Shown piece after piece: positions 6,932-20,374 of a stretch of DNA of 64,000 bases (positions are counted from its first letter, which is position 1; each line of letters opens with the position of its first letter). The stretch comes from Pseudomonas sp. ACN8 (lineage in GTDB: Bacteria > Pseudomonadota > Gammaproteobacteria > Pseudomonadales > Pseudomonadaceae). The stretch lies in the NCBI RefSeq assembly GCF_002303925.1, contig NZ_MRCS01000013.1, forward strand, positions 1 to 64,000. The letters run 5' to 3'. The notes under the pieces are model-generated. The model made no database searches, was not told the DNA's origin, and saw nothing but the letters and a program-made list of their open reading frames with translations. The translations under genes and the position numbers were made by a program.

Positions 6932-9323
6932 TTAGAGCGAAGCCAACTCGGTCTCAGCCTCGACAGCTTTCGCCGCCTTCAGCTGACGCATCTGCTCACA
7001 GCCCCACAACACTCGCTCCGGGGTCGCCGGGGCGTCGATTTTCGGTTGATGTTTGTAGTCGCCCAGGCTCGCCACGGCGTCCTTGATCGCACACCACGAG
7101 GCGATGCCGAGCATGAACGGCGGCTCGCCCACGGCCTTGGAATGGAACACCGTGTCTTCCGGGTTCTTGCGGTTCTCCACCAGCTTGACCCGCAGGTCCA
7201 GCGGCATGTCCGCCACGGCCGGGATCTTGTAGCTGGCCGGGCCGTTGGTCATCAGCTTGCCCTTGTTGTTCCACACCAGTTCTTCCATGGTCAGCCAGCC
7301 CATGCCCTGGATGAAACCGCCCTCGACCTGACCGATGTCGATGGCCGGGTTCAACGAGGCGCCGACGTCGTGGAGGATGTCGGTGCGCAGCATCTTGTAT
7401 TCGCCGGTCAGGGTGTCGACCAGCACTTCGCAGCACGCCGCGCCAAAGGCGAAGTAGTAGAACGGACGGCCGCGCGCCTGGCTGCGGTCGTAATAAATTT
7501 TCGGGGTCTTGTAGAAGCCTGTGCTCGACAGCGACACCTGGGCGAAGTACGCCTGCTGGATCAGCGCTTCGAAGGTCAGGATGTGATCGCGGATTCGCAC
7601 GTGGCCGTTGTGGAATTCCACGTCTTCTTCGCTGACCTTGTACTGGCGAGCCGCGAATTCCACCAGGCGTTGCTTGATGGTTTCGGCGGCGTTCTGCGCG
7701 GCCTTGCCGTTCAGGTCGGCACCGCTGGAAGCGGCGGTTGGCGAGGTGTTCGGTACTTTGTCGGTGTTGGTCGCGGTGATCTGCACGCGGTCCATTTCCA
7801 CCTGGAACACTTCGGCCACGACCTGCGCGACTTTGGTGTTCAGGCCCTGGCCCATTTCGGTGCCACCGTGGTTCAAGTGGATGCTGCCGTCGGTGTAGAC
7901 GTGCACCAGCGCGCCGGCCTGGTTGAGGAAGCTGGCGGTGAAGGATATACCGAATTTCACCGGGGTCAGCGCCAGGCCTTTTTTCAGGATCGGGCTGTTG
8001 GCGTTGTAGCGACGGATCGCTTCGCGACGCTCGGCGTACTGGCTGCTTTCTTCCAGTTCCGCTGTCATCTCTTCGAGCATGTTGTGCTCGACGGTCTGGT
8101 AGTAGTGGGTGACGTTGCGCTCGGTCTTGCCGTAGTAGTTGGCCTTGCGCACGGCCAGCGGATCAAGGGCCAGATGGCGAGAGATGGCGTCCATCACTTC
8201 TTCGATGGCGACCATGCCTTGCGGGCCGCCGAAACCACGGTAGGCGGTGTTCGACGCGGTGTTGGTCTTGCAGCGGTGACCGTTGATGGTCGCATCGCCC
8301 AGGTAGTACGAGTTGTCCGAGTGGAACATCGCGCGGTCGACGATCGACGCCGACAGGTCAGGGGAGCACCCGCAGTTGCCAGCCAGTTCCAGATTGATGC
8401 CGTGCAGGCGGCCGGTGCTGTCGAAGCCCACGTCGTACTCGACGTAGAACGGGTGACGCTTGCCGGTCATCAGCATGTCTTCGACCCGTGGCAGGCGCAT
8501 CTTGGTCGGCTGGCCGGTGAGGTGCGCGATCACTGCGCACAGGCACGCCGGGCTGGCTGCCTGGGTTTCCTTGCCGCCAAAACCGCCGCCCATGCGACGC
8601 ATGTCGACGACGATCTTGTTCATCGACACGTCTAGCACTTCGGCCACCAGCTTCTGCACTTCGGTGGGGTTCTGCGTGGAACAGTAGACGATCATGCCGC
8701 CGTCTTCGGTCGGCATCACCGAAGAGATCTGGGTTTCCAGGTAGAAGTGTTCCTGGCCGCCGATGTGCAGCGTGCCCTGGATGCGATGTTCGGCGGTGGC
8801 CAGCGCCGTGGCCGAATCGCCGCGCTGATGGGTGTGGCTGTCGAGGACGAAGTGGCGCTTGCGCAGGGCTTCGACCACGTCCAGCACAGGTTCCAGGTCT
8901 TCGTATTCGATGATCGCGGCCATGGCCGCCTTGCGCGCGGTTTCCAGGTCTTTCGCCGCCACGGCGATCACCGGTTGACCGACGAACTGCACGGTATCGA
9001 TGGCCAGCAGCGGATCGCCCGGCAGCAACGGACCGATGTCTTTCAGGCCCGGCACGTCTTCGTGGGTGATGGCGATACGCACGCCTTCGAAGGCGTAGCA
9101 GGGCGAGGTGTCGATGCTGATGATCCGCGCATGGGCACGGTCGGACATGCGCGCATAAACGTGCAACTGGTTCGGAAACTCCAGGCGATCGTCGATGTAT
9201 TGCGCTTCACCGGCCACATGCTTGGCGGCGCTGTCGTGCTTGACGCTGCGGCCGACACCGGTGGTCAGGTCCTTGGCAAACAGTTCAGCCAATTCGGCTT
9301 GGGTCTTCTCTACGGCGTGATGA

Positions 9324-9331
<8 letters not shown>
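6932..9331 (-). CDS. xdhB: Xanthine dehydrogenase, molybdopterin-binding subunit
   Basis: This large subunit hydroxylates xanthine to urate at a molybdenum centre. It has 799 aa, as usual for bacterial XdhB. Visible are the ald_Xan_dh hammerhead start (GRSVKHDSAAKHVAGEAQYIDD), the molybdopterin segments GGFGGKETQ, YRGFGGPQG and GGTEMGQGLNTK, and the C-terminal KAVGEPPFM, whose Glu736 corresponds to the catalytic glutamate. It overlaps xdhA by 8 bp, indicating translational coupling. A REPIN separates it from xdhC. Confidence 0.95.
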
Positions 9332-10778
<1,447 letters not shown>

Positions 10779-10836
10779 GGAAGGCCTCGCAGACTCATTA
10801 TTGTTGTTAACCGATAGGAACTGAATTTAGCAGGTC

Positions 10837-10850
10837 TGACTTTTCGGTCA
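10837..10850. promoter_or_regulatory. Palindrome TGAC-N6-GTCA, candidate operator (distal copy)
   Basis: The sequence TGACTTTTCGGTCA lies 59 bp upstream of the xdhA GTG in the divergent region. It has the same architecture as the second copy at 10860-10873, with centres 23 bp apart. Binding by a dimeric regulator is inferred. Confidence 0.5.
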
Positions 10851-10859
10851 ATGATTTTC

Positions 10860-10873
10860 TGACTTAAAGGTCA
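10860..10873. promoter_or_regulatory. Palindrome TGAC-N6-GTCA, candidate operator (second copy)
   Basis: The sequence CTGACTTAAAGGTCAG has perfect 5-bp arms (10859-10874). It pairs with the copy at 10837-10850. The two palindromes sit between the divergent starts of xdhA and the GntR regulator. Confidence 0.5.
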
Positions 10874-11055
10874 GGAAATTGCAATTTGTCGATTAACCAC
10901 CTGTTCCTTAATTATCGTCGTTGCTTCGATAGCCTGCCTTTTTGCTTGAATTTGCTCGAATCGTGCCAAAAACCTCCGGGCGGGCACTCCGCCATGGTGC
11001 AGCAATTGCGCTACACTGCGCCGCTTGTACAGATCAAAGAGTTTGAAGGACAACC

Positions 11056-11715
11056 ATGACGTTCAAGGCGCCGGACAGCCTCGCCGAGCAAATCGCTCAC
11101 CACCTCGCCGAACGCATCATTCGCGGTGAAATGAAGCCCGGGGAGCGCATCCAGGAACAGAAGGTCACGCTGGCCCTCAATGTCAGTCGTGGTTCGGTCC
11201 GCGAGGCCTTGCTGATCCTCGAGCGTCGGCACTTGATCGCTATTCTGCCGCGACGGGGAGCCCACGTTACCGAGCTCACGCCGCATAAGGTCCAGAGCCT
11301 GTGCACGCTGATGAGTGAACTCTATATTCTGCTCGGTAACTCCGTGGCCAGCGGCTGGAAAACCCAGGCCGACATGGCGCCGTTCGTGCAGATCCAGCAA
11401 CGCCTGACGGCCAGCTTTGAGCGTCAGGACATCCGCACGTTCGTCGACGACAGCTTCAATGTGATGCGCGCCGCGTACCCGTTTGCCAACAACCCGTACT
11501 TGCAGGAAACAGTCGAGAATCTGCAGCCGGCCATGAGCCGTGCGTATTTCCTCGCGCTGGACCTGCGCAAAGCGTCGATGAGCGAATTCCTCGAGCTGTT
11601 CGAGCGCTTGCTCGCTGCCGTGCTGGCCCGTGATTTTGCACAGATTCGCGTGGTGCTGACGGCTTACGCCCAGCGCAGTTGCGATCTGGTGATCTCCGCC
11701 CTGACGGACGCCTGA
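11056..11715 (+). CDS. GntR family transcriptional regulator (FCD subfamily)
   Basis: This 219-aa regulator begins MTFKAPDSLAEQIAHHLAE after AAGGA. The winged HTH occupies residues ~8-75 (GEMKPGERIQEQ, LNVSRGSVREALLILE), and an FCD-type helical domain follows. It is divergent from xdhA, which suggests control of xanthine dehydrogenase; the effector is unknown. The stop is only 2 bp before the TTG start of smc, so both are probably on one transcript. It differs from the GntR protein encoded at 3721 in sequence and length. Confidence 0.87.
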   Translation: MTFKAPDSLAEQIAHHLAERIIRGEMKPGERIQEQKVTLALNVSRGSVREALLILERRHLIAILPRRGAHVTELTPHKVQSLCTLMSELYILLGNSVASGWKTQADMAPFVQIQQRLTASFERQDIRTFVDDSFNVMRAAYPFANNPYLQETVENLQPAMSRAYFLALDLRKASMSEFLELFERLLAAVLARDFAQIRVVLTAYAQRSCDLVISALTDA

Positions 11716-11717
11716 TC

Positions 11718-14700
11718 TTGCGGCTCAAGTGCATCAAGCTGGCGGGGTTCAAGTCCTTCGTCGATCCGACCACGGTGAACTTCCCCAGTAACATGGCGGC
11801 GGTGGTCGGGCCCAATGGCTGCGGCAAGTCGAACATCATCGACGCCGTGCGCTGGGTGATGGGCGAGAGTTCGGCGAAGAACCTGCGCGGCGAATCGATG
11901 ACCGACGTCATCTTCAACGGCTCGACCAGCCGCAAGCCAGTGAGCCAGGCGAGCATCGAACTGGTGTTCGATAACTCCGACGGCACCTTGCTCGGGGAAT
12001 ACGCCGCCTACGCGGAAATCTCCATTCGCCGCAAAGTGACCCGCGACAGCCAGACCACCTATTACCTCAACGGCACTAAATGCCGGCGCCGCGACATCAC
12101 CGACATCTTCCTCGGCACCGGTCTTGGCCCGCGCAGCTACTCGATCATCGAGCAGGGGATGATTTCCAAGCTGATCGAGTCCAAGCCCGAGGACCTGCGC
12201 AACTTCATCGAAGAAGCCGCGGGCATCTCCAAGTACAAGGAGCGCCGGCGCGAGACGGAAAACCGCATCCGCCGCACCCACGAAAACCTTGAGCGCCTGA
12301 CCGACCTGCGCGAAGAGCTTGAGCGTCAGCTCGAACGCTTGCACCGCCAGGCCGAGGCCGCCAAAAAGTATCAGGAATTCAAGGGCGAGGAGCGTCAGCT
12401 CAAGGCCCAGCTGTCGGCCCTGCGCTGGCAGGCGCTGAACGATCAGGTCGGCCAGCGTGAAGCGATCATCGGTAACCAGGAAGTTTCTTTCGAAGCCCTG
12501 GTGGCCGAACAGCGCAACGCCGACGCAAGCATCGAGCGTCTGCGTGACGGACATCATGATCTTTCGGAACGCTTTAACCTGGTGCAGGGGCGCTTCTACT
12601 CGGTCGGTGGCGACATTGCCCGGGTCGAGCAGAGCATCCAGCACGGTCAGCAGCGTTTGCGCCAGTTGCAGGATGACCTGAAAGAAGCCGAGCGCGCACG
12701 CCTGGAAACCGAATCGCATTTGGGGCACGACCGCACGCTGCTGCTGACCCTGGGCGAAGAGCTGAACATGCTCACCCCGGAGCAGGAAGTCACCAGCGCC
12801 GCCGCCGAAGAGGCCGCTGCCGCGCTGGAAGAATCCGAAACCACCATGCACGGCTGGCAAGAGCAGTGGGATACATTCAACCTCACCGCCGCCGAGCCGC
12901 GTCGTCAGGCCGAAGTGCAGCAGTCGCGGATCCAGCAGCTGGAAACCAGCCTGGAGCGCCTGGCCGATCGCCAGAAGCGTCTTGGCGAAGAGCGCGCCTT
13001 GCTCTCGGCGGACCCGGAAGACGCGGCGATCATGGAACTCAGCGAGCAGCTCGCCGAATCCGAAGCAACGCTCGAGGATTTGCAGACCAGCGAAGAAGCG
13101 CAGGTCGAAAAGCTCGAGCAGTTGCGTCAGGAACTGCAGCAGGCGCTGACCGCGCAGCAGCAGGCCCAGGGCGATTTGCAGCGCCTCAACGGTCGGCTGG
13201 CTTCGCTCGAAGCCTTGCAGCAAGCGGCGCTCGATCCGGGTACCGGCACCGCCGAATGGCTGCGCGAACAGAATCTTGCGAATCGCCCGCGCCTGGCCGA
13301 AGGCCTGAAGGTTGAGGCCGGTTGGGAGCTGGCCGTGGAAACCGTGCTCGGCGCCGACCTGCAAGCGGTGCTGGTGGACGATTTCAACGATTTCGATCTG
13401 TCGGGTTTTGCCCAGGGCGACTTGCGTTTGCTCAGCCCGTCCAGCGATGGCGTACGGGTGCCGGGCAGCCTGCTGGACAAGGTCGAGGCGCAGCTCGATC
13501 TGTCGCCGTGGCTGGGGCAGGTCAAGCCGGTGGACAGTCTCGAACAGGCCTTGGCCCTGCGGGCTCAATTGGCTGCCGGACAGAGCCTGATCAGCCGTGA
13601 CGGTTATTGGGTCGGCCGGCATTTTCTGCGGGTGCGTCGGGCCAGTGAAGCGGAAAGCGGCGTACTGGCCCGCGGCCAGGAAATCCAGCAACTGGGCCTG
13701 GAGCGCGAAGAGCGTGAAGCCGCTGTCGAAACCCTGGAAACCCGACTGCAGAATCTCAGGGCGCAGCAGCGTCAGCAGGAAAACGGTCGCGAACATCTGC
13801 GTCGCCTACTGCAGGATGAGGCGCGTCAACAAGGTGAATTGAAGGCTCAATTGTCCGCCGGCAAAGCCAAGGCCGAACAATTGACCCTGCGCCGTACCCG
13901 TCTCGACGAAGAGCTTATCGAGCTCGATGAGCAGCGAGCGTTGGAGCACGAAAACATCGGCGAAGCGCGCCTGCAATTGCAGGAAGCCCTCGACAGCATG
14001 GCGCTGGACACCGAGCAGCGTGAGTTGCTGCTGGCCCAGCGCGACAGCCTGCGCGAACGTCTGGACCGGGTGCGTCAGGAAGCGCGGCAACACAAGGATC
14101 ACGCCCATCAGTTGGCGGTGCGTCTGGGCTCGCTCAAGGCGCAGCATGATTCGACACGCCAGGCGCTGGAGCGTCTGGAGATGCAGTCCGAGCGCCTGAC
14201 CGAAAAGCGCGAGCAATTGAGCCTCAATCTGGAGGAGGGCGAAGCACCGCTGGAAGAGCTGCGCCTGAAACTCGAGGAGTTGCTCGACAAGCGCATGACC
14301 GTCGACGAAGAGCTCAAGACCGCGCAGATCGCCCTCGAAGACGCCGACCGCGAACTGCGCGACGCCGAGAAGCGCCGCAGCCAGGCCGAACAGCAATCCC
14401 AGTTAATTCGCAGCCAGCTCGAAACCCAGCGCATGGAATGGCAAGCCCTGACCGTGCGCCGCAAGACCTTGCAGGACCAATTGCTGGAAGACGGCTACGA
14501 TCTCCACGGCGTACTCGCGACCTTGACGGCCGAGGCCAGCGAGAAGGATGCCGAGGAAGAGCTCGAGCGCATCGCCGCCAGGATCCAGCGCCTGGGCGCG
14601 ATCAACCTGGCGGCCATCGATGAGTACCAGCAACAATCGGAGCGTAAGCGTTATCTGGATGCCCAGAACGACGATCTGGTGGAAGCCCTTGAAACCCTTG

Positions 14701-15206
14701 AGAACGTGATTCGCAAGATCGACAAGGAAACCCGCAACCGTTTCAAGGATACCTTTGATCAGATCAATGGCGGTTTACAGGCGCTTTTCCCAAAAGTTTT
14801 CGGTGGTGGCCGCGCATATTTGGAACTGACGGGCGAAGATTTACTCGATACAGGGGTAACAATCATGGCGCAGCCGCCAGGAAAGAAGAACAGCACCATC
14901 CATTTGCTCTCCGGCGGCGAAAAAGCCCTGACCGCATTGGCCCTGGTTTTTGCGATCTTCAAATTGAACCCGGCGCCGTTCTGCATGCTCGATGAGGTTG
15001 ACGCGCCACTGGATGACGCTAACGTTGGACGCTACGCGCGATTGGTAAAAGAGATGTCACAGACAGTGCAGTTCATCTATATCACCCACAACAAGATCGC
15101 CATGGAAATGGCTGAACAACTGATGGGTGTGACGATGCACGAACCCGGTTGTTCACGTCTGGTGGCGGTGGATGTCGAGGAGGCGATGGCGATGGTGGAT
15201 GCCTGA
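11718..15206 (+). CDS. smc: Chromosome segregation/condensation ATPase SMC
   Basis: SMC forms ring-like dimers that compact and segregate the chromosome with ScpA/ScpB. The 1162-aa protein starts at TTG 11718 (MRLKCIKLAGFKSFVDP). The Walker A motif GPNGCGKSN is at residues 31-39. Long coiled coils flank a hinge around residues 500-650 (GTAEWLREQ, VETVLGADLQAVLV). The C-terminal head has LLSGGEKALTALAL and Walker B PFCMLDEVDAPLDDAN. ORF prediction can extend the start to 11679, but that overlaps the GntR gene and the family begins with the short β-strand MRLK, so TTG is preferred. Confidence 0.94.
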   Translation: MRLKCIKLAGFKSFVDPTTVNFPSNMAAVVGPNGCGKSNIIDAVRWVMGESSAKNLRGESMTDVIFNGSTSRKPVSQASIELVFDNSDGTLLGEYAAYAEISIRRKVTRDSQTTYYLNGTKCRRRDITDIFLGTGLGPRSYSIIEQGMISKLIESKPEDLRNFIEEAAGISKYKERRRETENRIRRTHENLERLTDLREELERQLERLHRQAEAAKKYQEFKGEERQLKAQLSALRWQALNDQVGQREAIIGNQEVSFEALVAEQRNADASIERLRDGHHDLSERFNLVQGRFYSVGGDIARVEQSIQHGQQRLRQLQDDLKEAERARLETESHLGHDRTLLLTLGEELNMLTPEQEVTSAAAEEAAAALEESETTMHGWQEQWDTFNLTAAEPRRQAEVQQSRIQQLETSLERLADRQKRLGEERALLSADPEDAAIMELSEQLAESEATLEDLQTSEEAQVEKLEQLRQELQQALTAQQQAQGDLQRLNGRLASLEALQQAALDPGTGTAEWLREQNLANRPRLAEGLKVEAGWELAVETVLGADLQAVLVDDFNDFDLSGFAQGDLRLLSPSSDGVRVPGSLLDKVEAQLDLSPWLGQVKPVDSLEQALALRAQLAAGQSLISRDGYWVGRHFLRVRRASEAESGVLARGQEIQQLGLEREEREAAVETLETRLQNLRAQQRQQENGREHLRRLLQDEARQQGELKAQLSAGKAKAEQLTLRRTRLDEELIELDEQRALEHENIGEARLQLQEALDSMALDTEQRELLLAQRDSLRERLDRVRQEARQHKDHAHQLAVRLGSLKAQHDSTRQALERLEMQSERLTEKREQLSLNLEEGEAPLEELRLKLEELLDKRMTVDEELKTAQIALEDADRELRDAEKRRSQAEQQSQLIRSQLETQRMEWQALTVRRKTLQDQLLEDGYDLHGVLATLTAEASEKDAEEELERIAARIQRLGAINLAAIDEYQQQSERKRYLDAQNDDLVEALETLENVIRKIDKETRNRFKDTFDQINGGLQALFPKVFGGGRAYLELTGEDLLDTGVTIMAQPPGKKNSTIHLLSGGEKALTALALVFAIFKLNPAPFCMLDEVDAPLDDANVGRYARLVKEMSQTVQFIYITHNKIAMEMAEQLMGVTMHEPGCSRLVAVDVEEAMAMVDA

Positions 15207-15463
15207 GTCGTGGTTGTAGGAGGAATGTTTGCGGTCTGTAGGACTCTTTTCCTGCCTTCGACTTGCTGGCCAATCGACATATTCGCGCTAGCCAAGGTGG
15301 TAGACGGTGTAAAGTTGCCTTTGGTCGTGCTAGTTTAATGTCAATTTTTCGTATACGTGGGCAAAACGCCTGTCAGAACATAGAGTTGGCGCCACGTTTT
15401 AAAGCGGTTTGCAGGTTGTAAACCCCTTATTTTTCAGCATTTTTTATAGAGGCACGGGATTAC

Positions 15464-16318
15464 ATGGAAATCGGTCTGCGCGAGTGGCTGATCGTCATCG
15501 GCATTATTGTCATTGCCGGTATTCTTTTCGATGGCTGGCGCCGTATGCGCGGCGGCAAGGGAAAACTGAAGTTCCGTCTTGATCGAAGTCTGTCCAACCT
15601 GCCGGACGAGGACAGCAGCGCCGAACTGCTGGGCCCGCCGCGTGTGCTGGACGGACATAAAGAGCCGCAGCTGGACGAGCAGGACCTGCCTTCGGTCAGC
15701 ATGCCGGCCCGCGAGCCTCGCGAGTCGGGTTCCAAGCGCGGCAAGCGTGGCCACAGCGAGCCTTCCCAGGGCGACATGAACCTCAGCCTGGACCTGGACG
15801 GCGGCCCGAGCTTCAGCAGCCGCGACGACGATTTCCCGGATGACAGCAAGTCCGCGCCAGCAGTCAACGACAAGGATCAGCCGCAAGCGGAAGAAGTGCT
15901 GGTGATCAGCGTGATCTGCCGCGACGCTGCCGGCTTCAAGGGCCCGGCGCTGTTGCAGAACATTCTGGAGAGCGGTTTGCGTTTCGGCGAGATGGACATT
16001 TTCCATCGCCACGAAAGCATGGCCGGCAACGGTGAAGTGCTGTTCTCCATGGCCAACGCCGTCAAGCCTGGCGTATTCGACCTGGACGACATCGACCACT
16101 TCAGCACTCCGGCGGTGAGCTTCTTCCTGGGGCTGCCAGGCCCTCGCCATCCGAAGCAAGCCTTCGACGTGATGGTGGCAGCGGCACGTAAATTGTCCCA
16201 GGAGCTCAACGGTGAGCTGAAGGACGACCAGCGCAGCGTACTGACCGCCCAGACGATCGAGCACTACCGTCAGCGCATCGTCGAGTTCGAGCGCCGCGCC
16301 CTGACCCAGAAACGTTGA
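15464..16318 (+). CDS. zipA: Cell division protein ZipA
   Basis: This inner-membrane division protein tethers FtsZ to the membrane. It has 284 aa with an N-terminal transmembrane anchor (residues ~6-23, [17 protein letters not shown]), a basic stop-transfer stretch, a charged and Ser/Pro-rich linker to about residue 140, and a C-terminal FtsZ-binding domain ([19 protein letters not shown]...). The neighbours smc and ligA are the usual ones in Pseudomonas. The 257-bp leader suggests its own promoter. Confidence 0.93.
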   Translation: MEIGLREWLIVIGIIVIAGILFDGWRRMRGGKGKLKFRLDRSLSNLPDEDSSAELLGPPRVLDGHKEPQLDEQDLPSVSMPAREPRESGSKRGKRGHSEPSQGDMNLSLDLDGGPSFSSRDDDFPDDSKSAPAVNDKDQPQAEEVLVISVICRDAAGFKGPALLQNILESGLRFGEMDIFHRHESMAGNGEVLFSMANAVKPGVFDLDDIDHFSTPAVSFFLGLPGPRHPKQAFDVMVAAARKLSQELNGELKDDQRSVLTAQTIEHYRQRIVEFERRALTQKR

Positions 16319-16368
16319 TTGAAATGGTTATTCCCGCGCGGTGCGCGGGATAATCGGCAAAACAGATT

Positions 16369-18767
<2,399 letters not shown>

Positions 18768-18780
18768 GCAGCAATTCAAC

Positions 18781-18865
18781 CTGTAGGAGCGAGCCTGCTC
18801 GCGATGGTGGATCAGGCGCATTGATGTCGACTGACACTCCATCGCGAGCAGGCTCGCTCCTACAG
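18781..18865. repeat. REPIN
   Basis: Arms at 18781-18805 and 18840-18865 surround TGGATCAGGCGCATTGATGTCGACTGACACTCC in two parts. The interior end matches the left-edge element at 1-66. It lies between ligA and the peptidase gene. Confidence 0.9.
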
Positions 18866-18939
18866 GTGTTGCGTTCGACCTGGGAACGATCCTGTCTGGT
18901 AAATGATCTAGTCTCTGCAAGCCTCAGGGAGAGATCGCC

Positions 18940-20106
18940 ATGTACCGCTTCTTCGAGCAGCTCAGCTCGCGCATTGCCGCACCGTTCATGGGTGAAAGTT
19001 CGCGCAACAGCAAGGTCTGGCCCTGCCGTTGCGGGCAGTCGTTGTTCTTTCGCAACAGCCAGTGCCTGGCCTGCTCGGCGGCGTTGGGCTATCAGCCGGA
19101 GCAGAGTCGCTTGTCTGCGCTGCAACCGGGTGTGCAGGCGGGCACCTGGCTGCTCGATGTCGATCCCGGGGCTGGCCTGTTTCGACGCTGCGCCAACCTC
19201 GACTCCCCGGCGGCCTGTAATTGGTTGCTGCCTGCCAATGACCATGACGTCTTGTGCCTTGCCTGCAGCCTCAACCGCACCATTCCCGACCTGTCGATAA
19301 CCGACAACCACGAGCGCTGGCGCAAGGTGGAAACCGCCAAGCGGCGTCTGGTCGCGCAACTGCTCAGCCTGGGGTTGCAGGTGATTCCCAAGACCGTCGA
19401 TGAAGACACGGGCCTTGCCTTCGACTTCATCGGCGTGGACCTCGAAGGCAAACCGCCCACCACCGGGCACGCCAATGGTCTGGTCACCCTCGATATCAAG
19501 GAAGCCGACGATGCCCACCGCGAGCAGGTGCGGGTGCAAATGCACGAACCCTATCGCACCTTGCTCGGGCATTTTCGTCACGAAGTCGGGCATTACTACT
19601 GGGATCGATTGATCGCCAATAGCCAGTGGCTTGAACCGTTTCGCGCAGTGTTCGGCGATGAGCGCGCCAGCTATGCCGAAGCCCTCGAGCGGCATTATCA
19701 GCAGGGCGCACCGCTCGACTGGCAGCAGCACTACGTCAGCGCCTACGCCACCATGCACCCGTGGGAAGACTGGGCCGAAACCTGGGCGCATTACCTGCAC
19801 ATGATGGATGCGGTGGACACCGCGCTGGGCTTTGGCATGAGTGCCCGGGAAATGGACTTCGACTATCAGCCGTTTCCGTTGGATACCCTCTACGATCCAC
19901 AGCATCCCGGCGGCGCGGCGTTCCTGTCGTTCGTCAATGCGTGGATCGAACTGGCGGGCATGCTCAATGAGCTGTCACGCAGCATGGGGCAGCCGGATTT
20001 CTATCCGTTCGTCCTGCCGCCAGCCGTCATTGCCAAGCTGCACTTTATTCACCTGGTGATTCAGCAGGAGGGCGGCAGGGCGGACGAAGTGCTAGAGGCG
20101 CAATAG
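18940..20106 (+). CDS. Putative zinc-binding peptidase (zinc ribbon plus HExxH domain)
   Basis: This protein of 388 aa has no experimental role that I can recall. An N-terminal zinc ribbon has C29, C31, C42 and C45 (CRCGQSLFFRNSQCLAC), and further cysteines occur near residues 84, 93, 106 and 109. The second half contains H214-E-V-G-H218 followed by ETWAHYLH near residues 280-287, a metallopeptidase-like arrangement known from a family annotated as putative zinc-binding metallopeptidase. No signal peptide is visible, so it is probably cytoplasmic. CAGGGAGAG precedes ATG 18940. It lies directly upstream of the 4.5S RNA gene on the same strand, but ffs has its own promoter. Confidence 0.8.
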   Translation: MYRFFEQLSSRIAAPFMGESSRNSKVWPCRCGQSLFFRNSQCLACSAALGYQPEQSRLSALQPGVQAGTWLLDVDPGAGLFRRCANLDSPAACNWLLPANDHDVLCLACSLNRTIPDLSITDNHERWRKVETAKRRLVAQLLSLGLQVIPKTVDEDTGLAFDFIGVDLEGKPPTTGHANGLVTLDIKEADDAHREQVRVQMHEPYRTLLGHFRHEVGHYYWDRLIANSQWLEPFRAVFGDERASYAEALERHYQQGAPLDWQQHYVSAYATMHPWEDWAETWAHYLHMMDAVDTALGFGMSAREMDFDYQPFPLDTLYDPQHPGGAAFLSFVNAWIELAGMLNELSRSMGQPDFYPFVLPPAVIAKLHFIHLVIQQEGGRADEVLEAQ

Positions 20107-20149
20107 CAAGTGCTTGAAGCCCCTCATATTTTTATTCCGAAACCAACGG

Positions 20150-20177
20150 TTGTAACTTCGTCTCAGATAGGTACAAT
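20150..20177 (+). promoter_or_regulatory. Sigma-70-type promoter of ffs
   Basis: TTGTAA (20150-20155) and TACAAT (20172-20177) are separated by 16 bp. They place the start of transcription near 20184, slightly upstream of the mature 4.5S RNA. Confidence 0.65.
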
Positions 20178-20209
20178 GGCGCGGCTCGCCGACAGGTGAG
20201 CGTCGTTAT

Positions 20210-20322
20210 GGTGACCCCATCGGTCCCCCCGCAACGATTACCCGTGAACCTGGTCAGATCCGGAAGGAAGCAGCCACAGCGGGAACATTGTGTGCCGGGG
20301 TGTGGCTGGTGGGGTTACCACC
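20210..20322 (+). ncRNA. ffs: 4.5S RNA of the signal recognition particle
   Basis: The RNA component of SRP binds Ffh and guides membrane-protein ribosomes to FtsY. The conserved apical segment GTCAGATCCGGAAGGAAGCA at 20254-20273 is diagnostic. The termini GGTGACCCCA (20210) and TGGGGTTACC pair to form the long hairpin. Ends are estimated from pairing; a 5' leader of about 25 nt is expected to be processed. Confidence 0.94.
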
Positions 20323-20328
20323 TTAACG

Positions 20329-20356
20329 CCACGCGAGTGTTCTCTCGCGTTATCTC
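20329..20356 (+). terminator. Probable terminator of ffs
   Basis: The hairpin ACGCGAG-TGTTCT-CTCGCGT is followed by TATCTCTCT just after the 4.5S RNA. Confidence 0.65.
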
Positions 20357-20374
20357 TCTGAAATCAGGCTTTCG

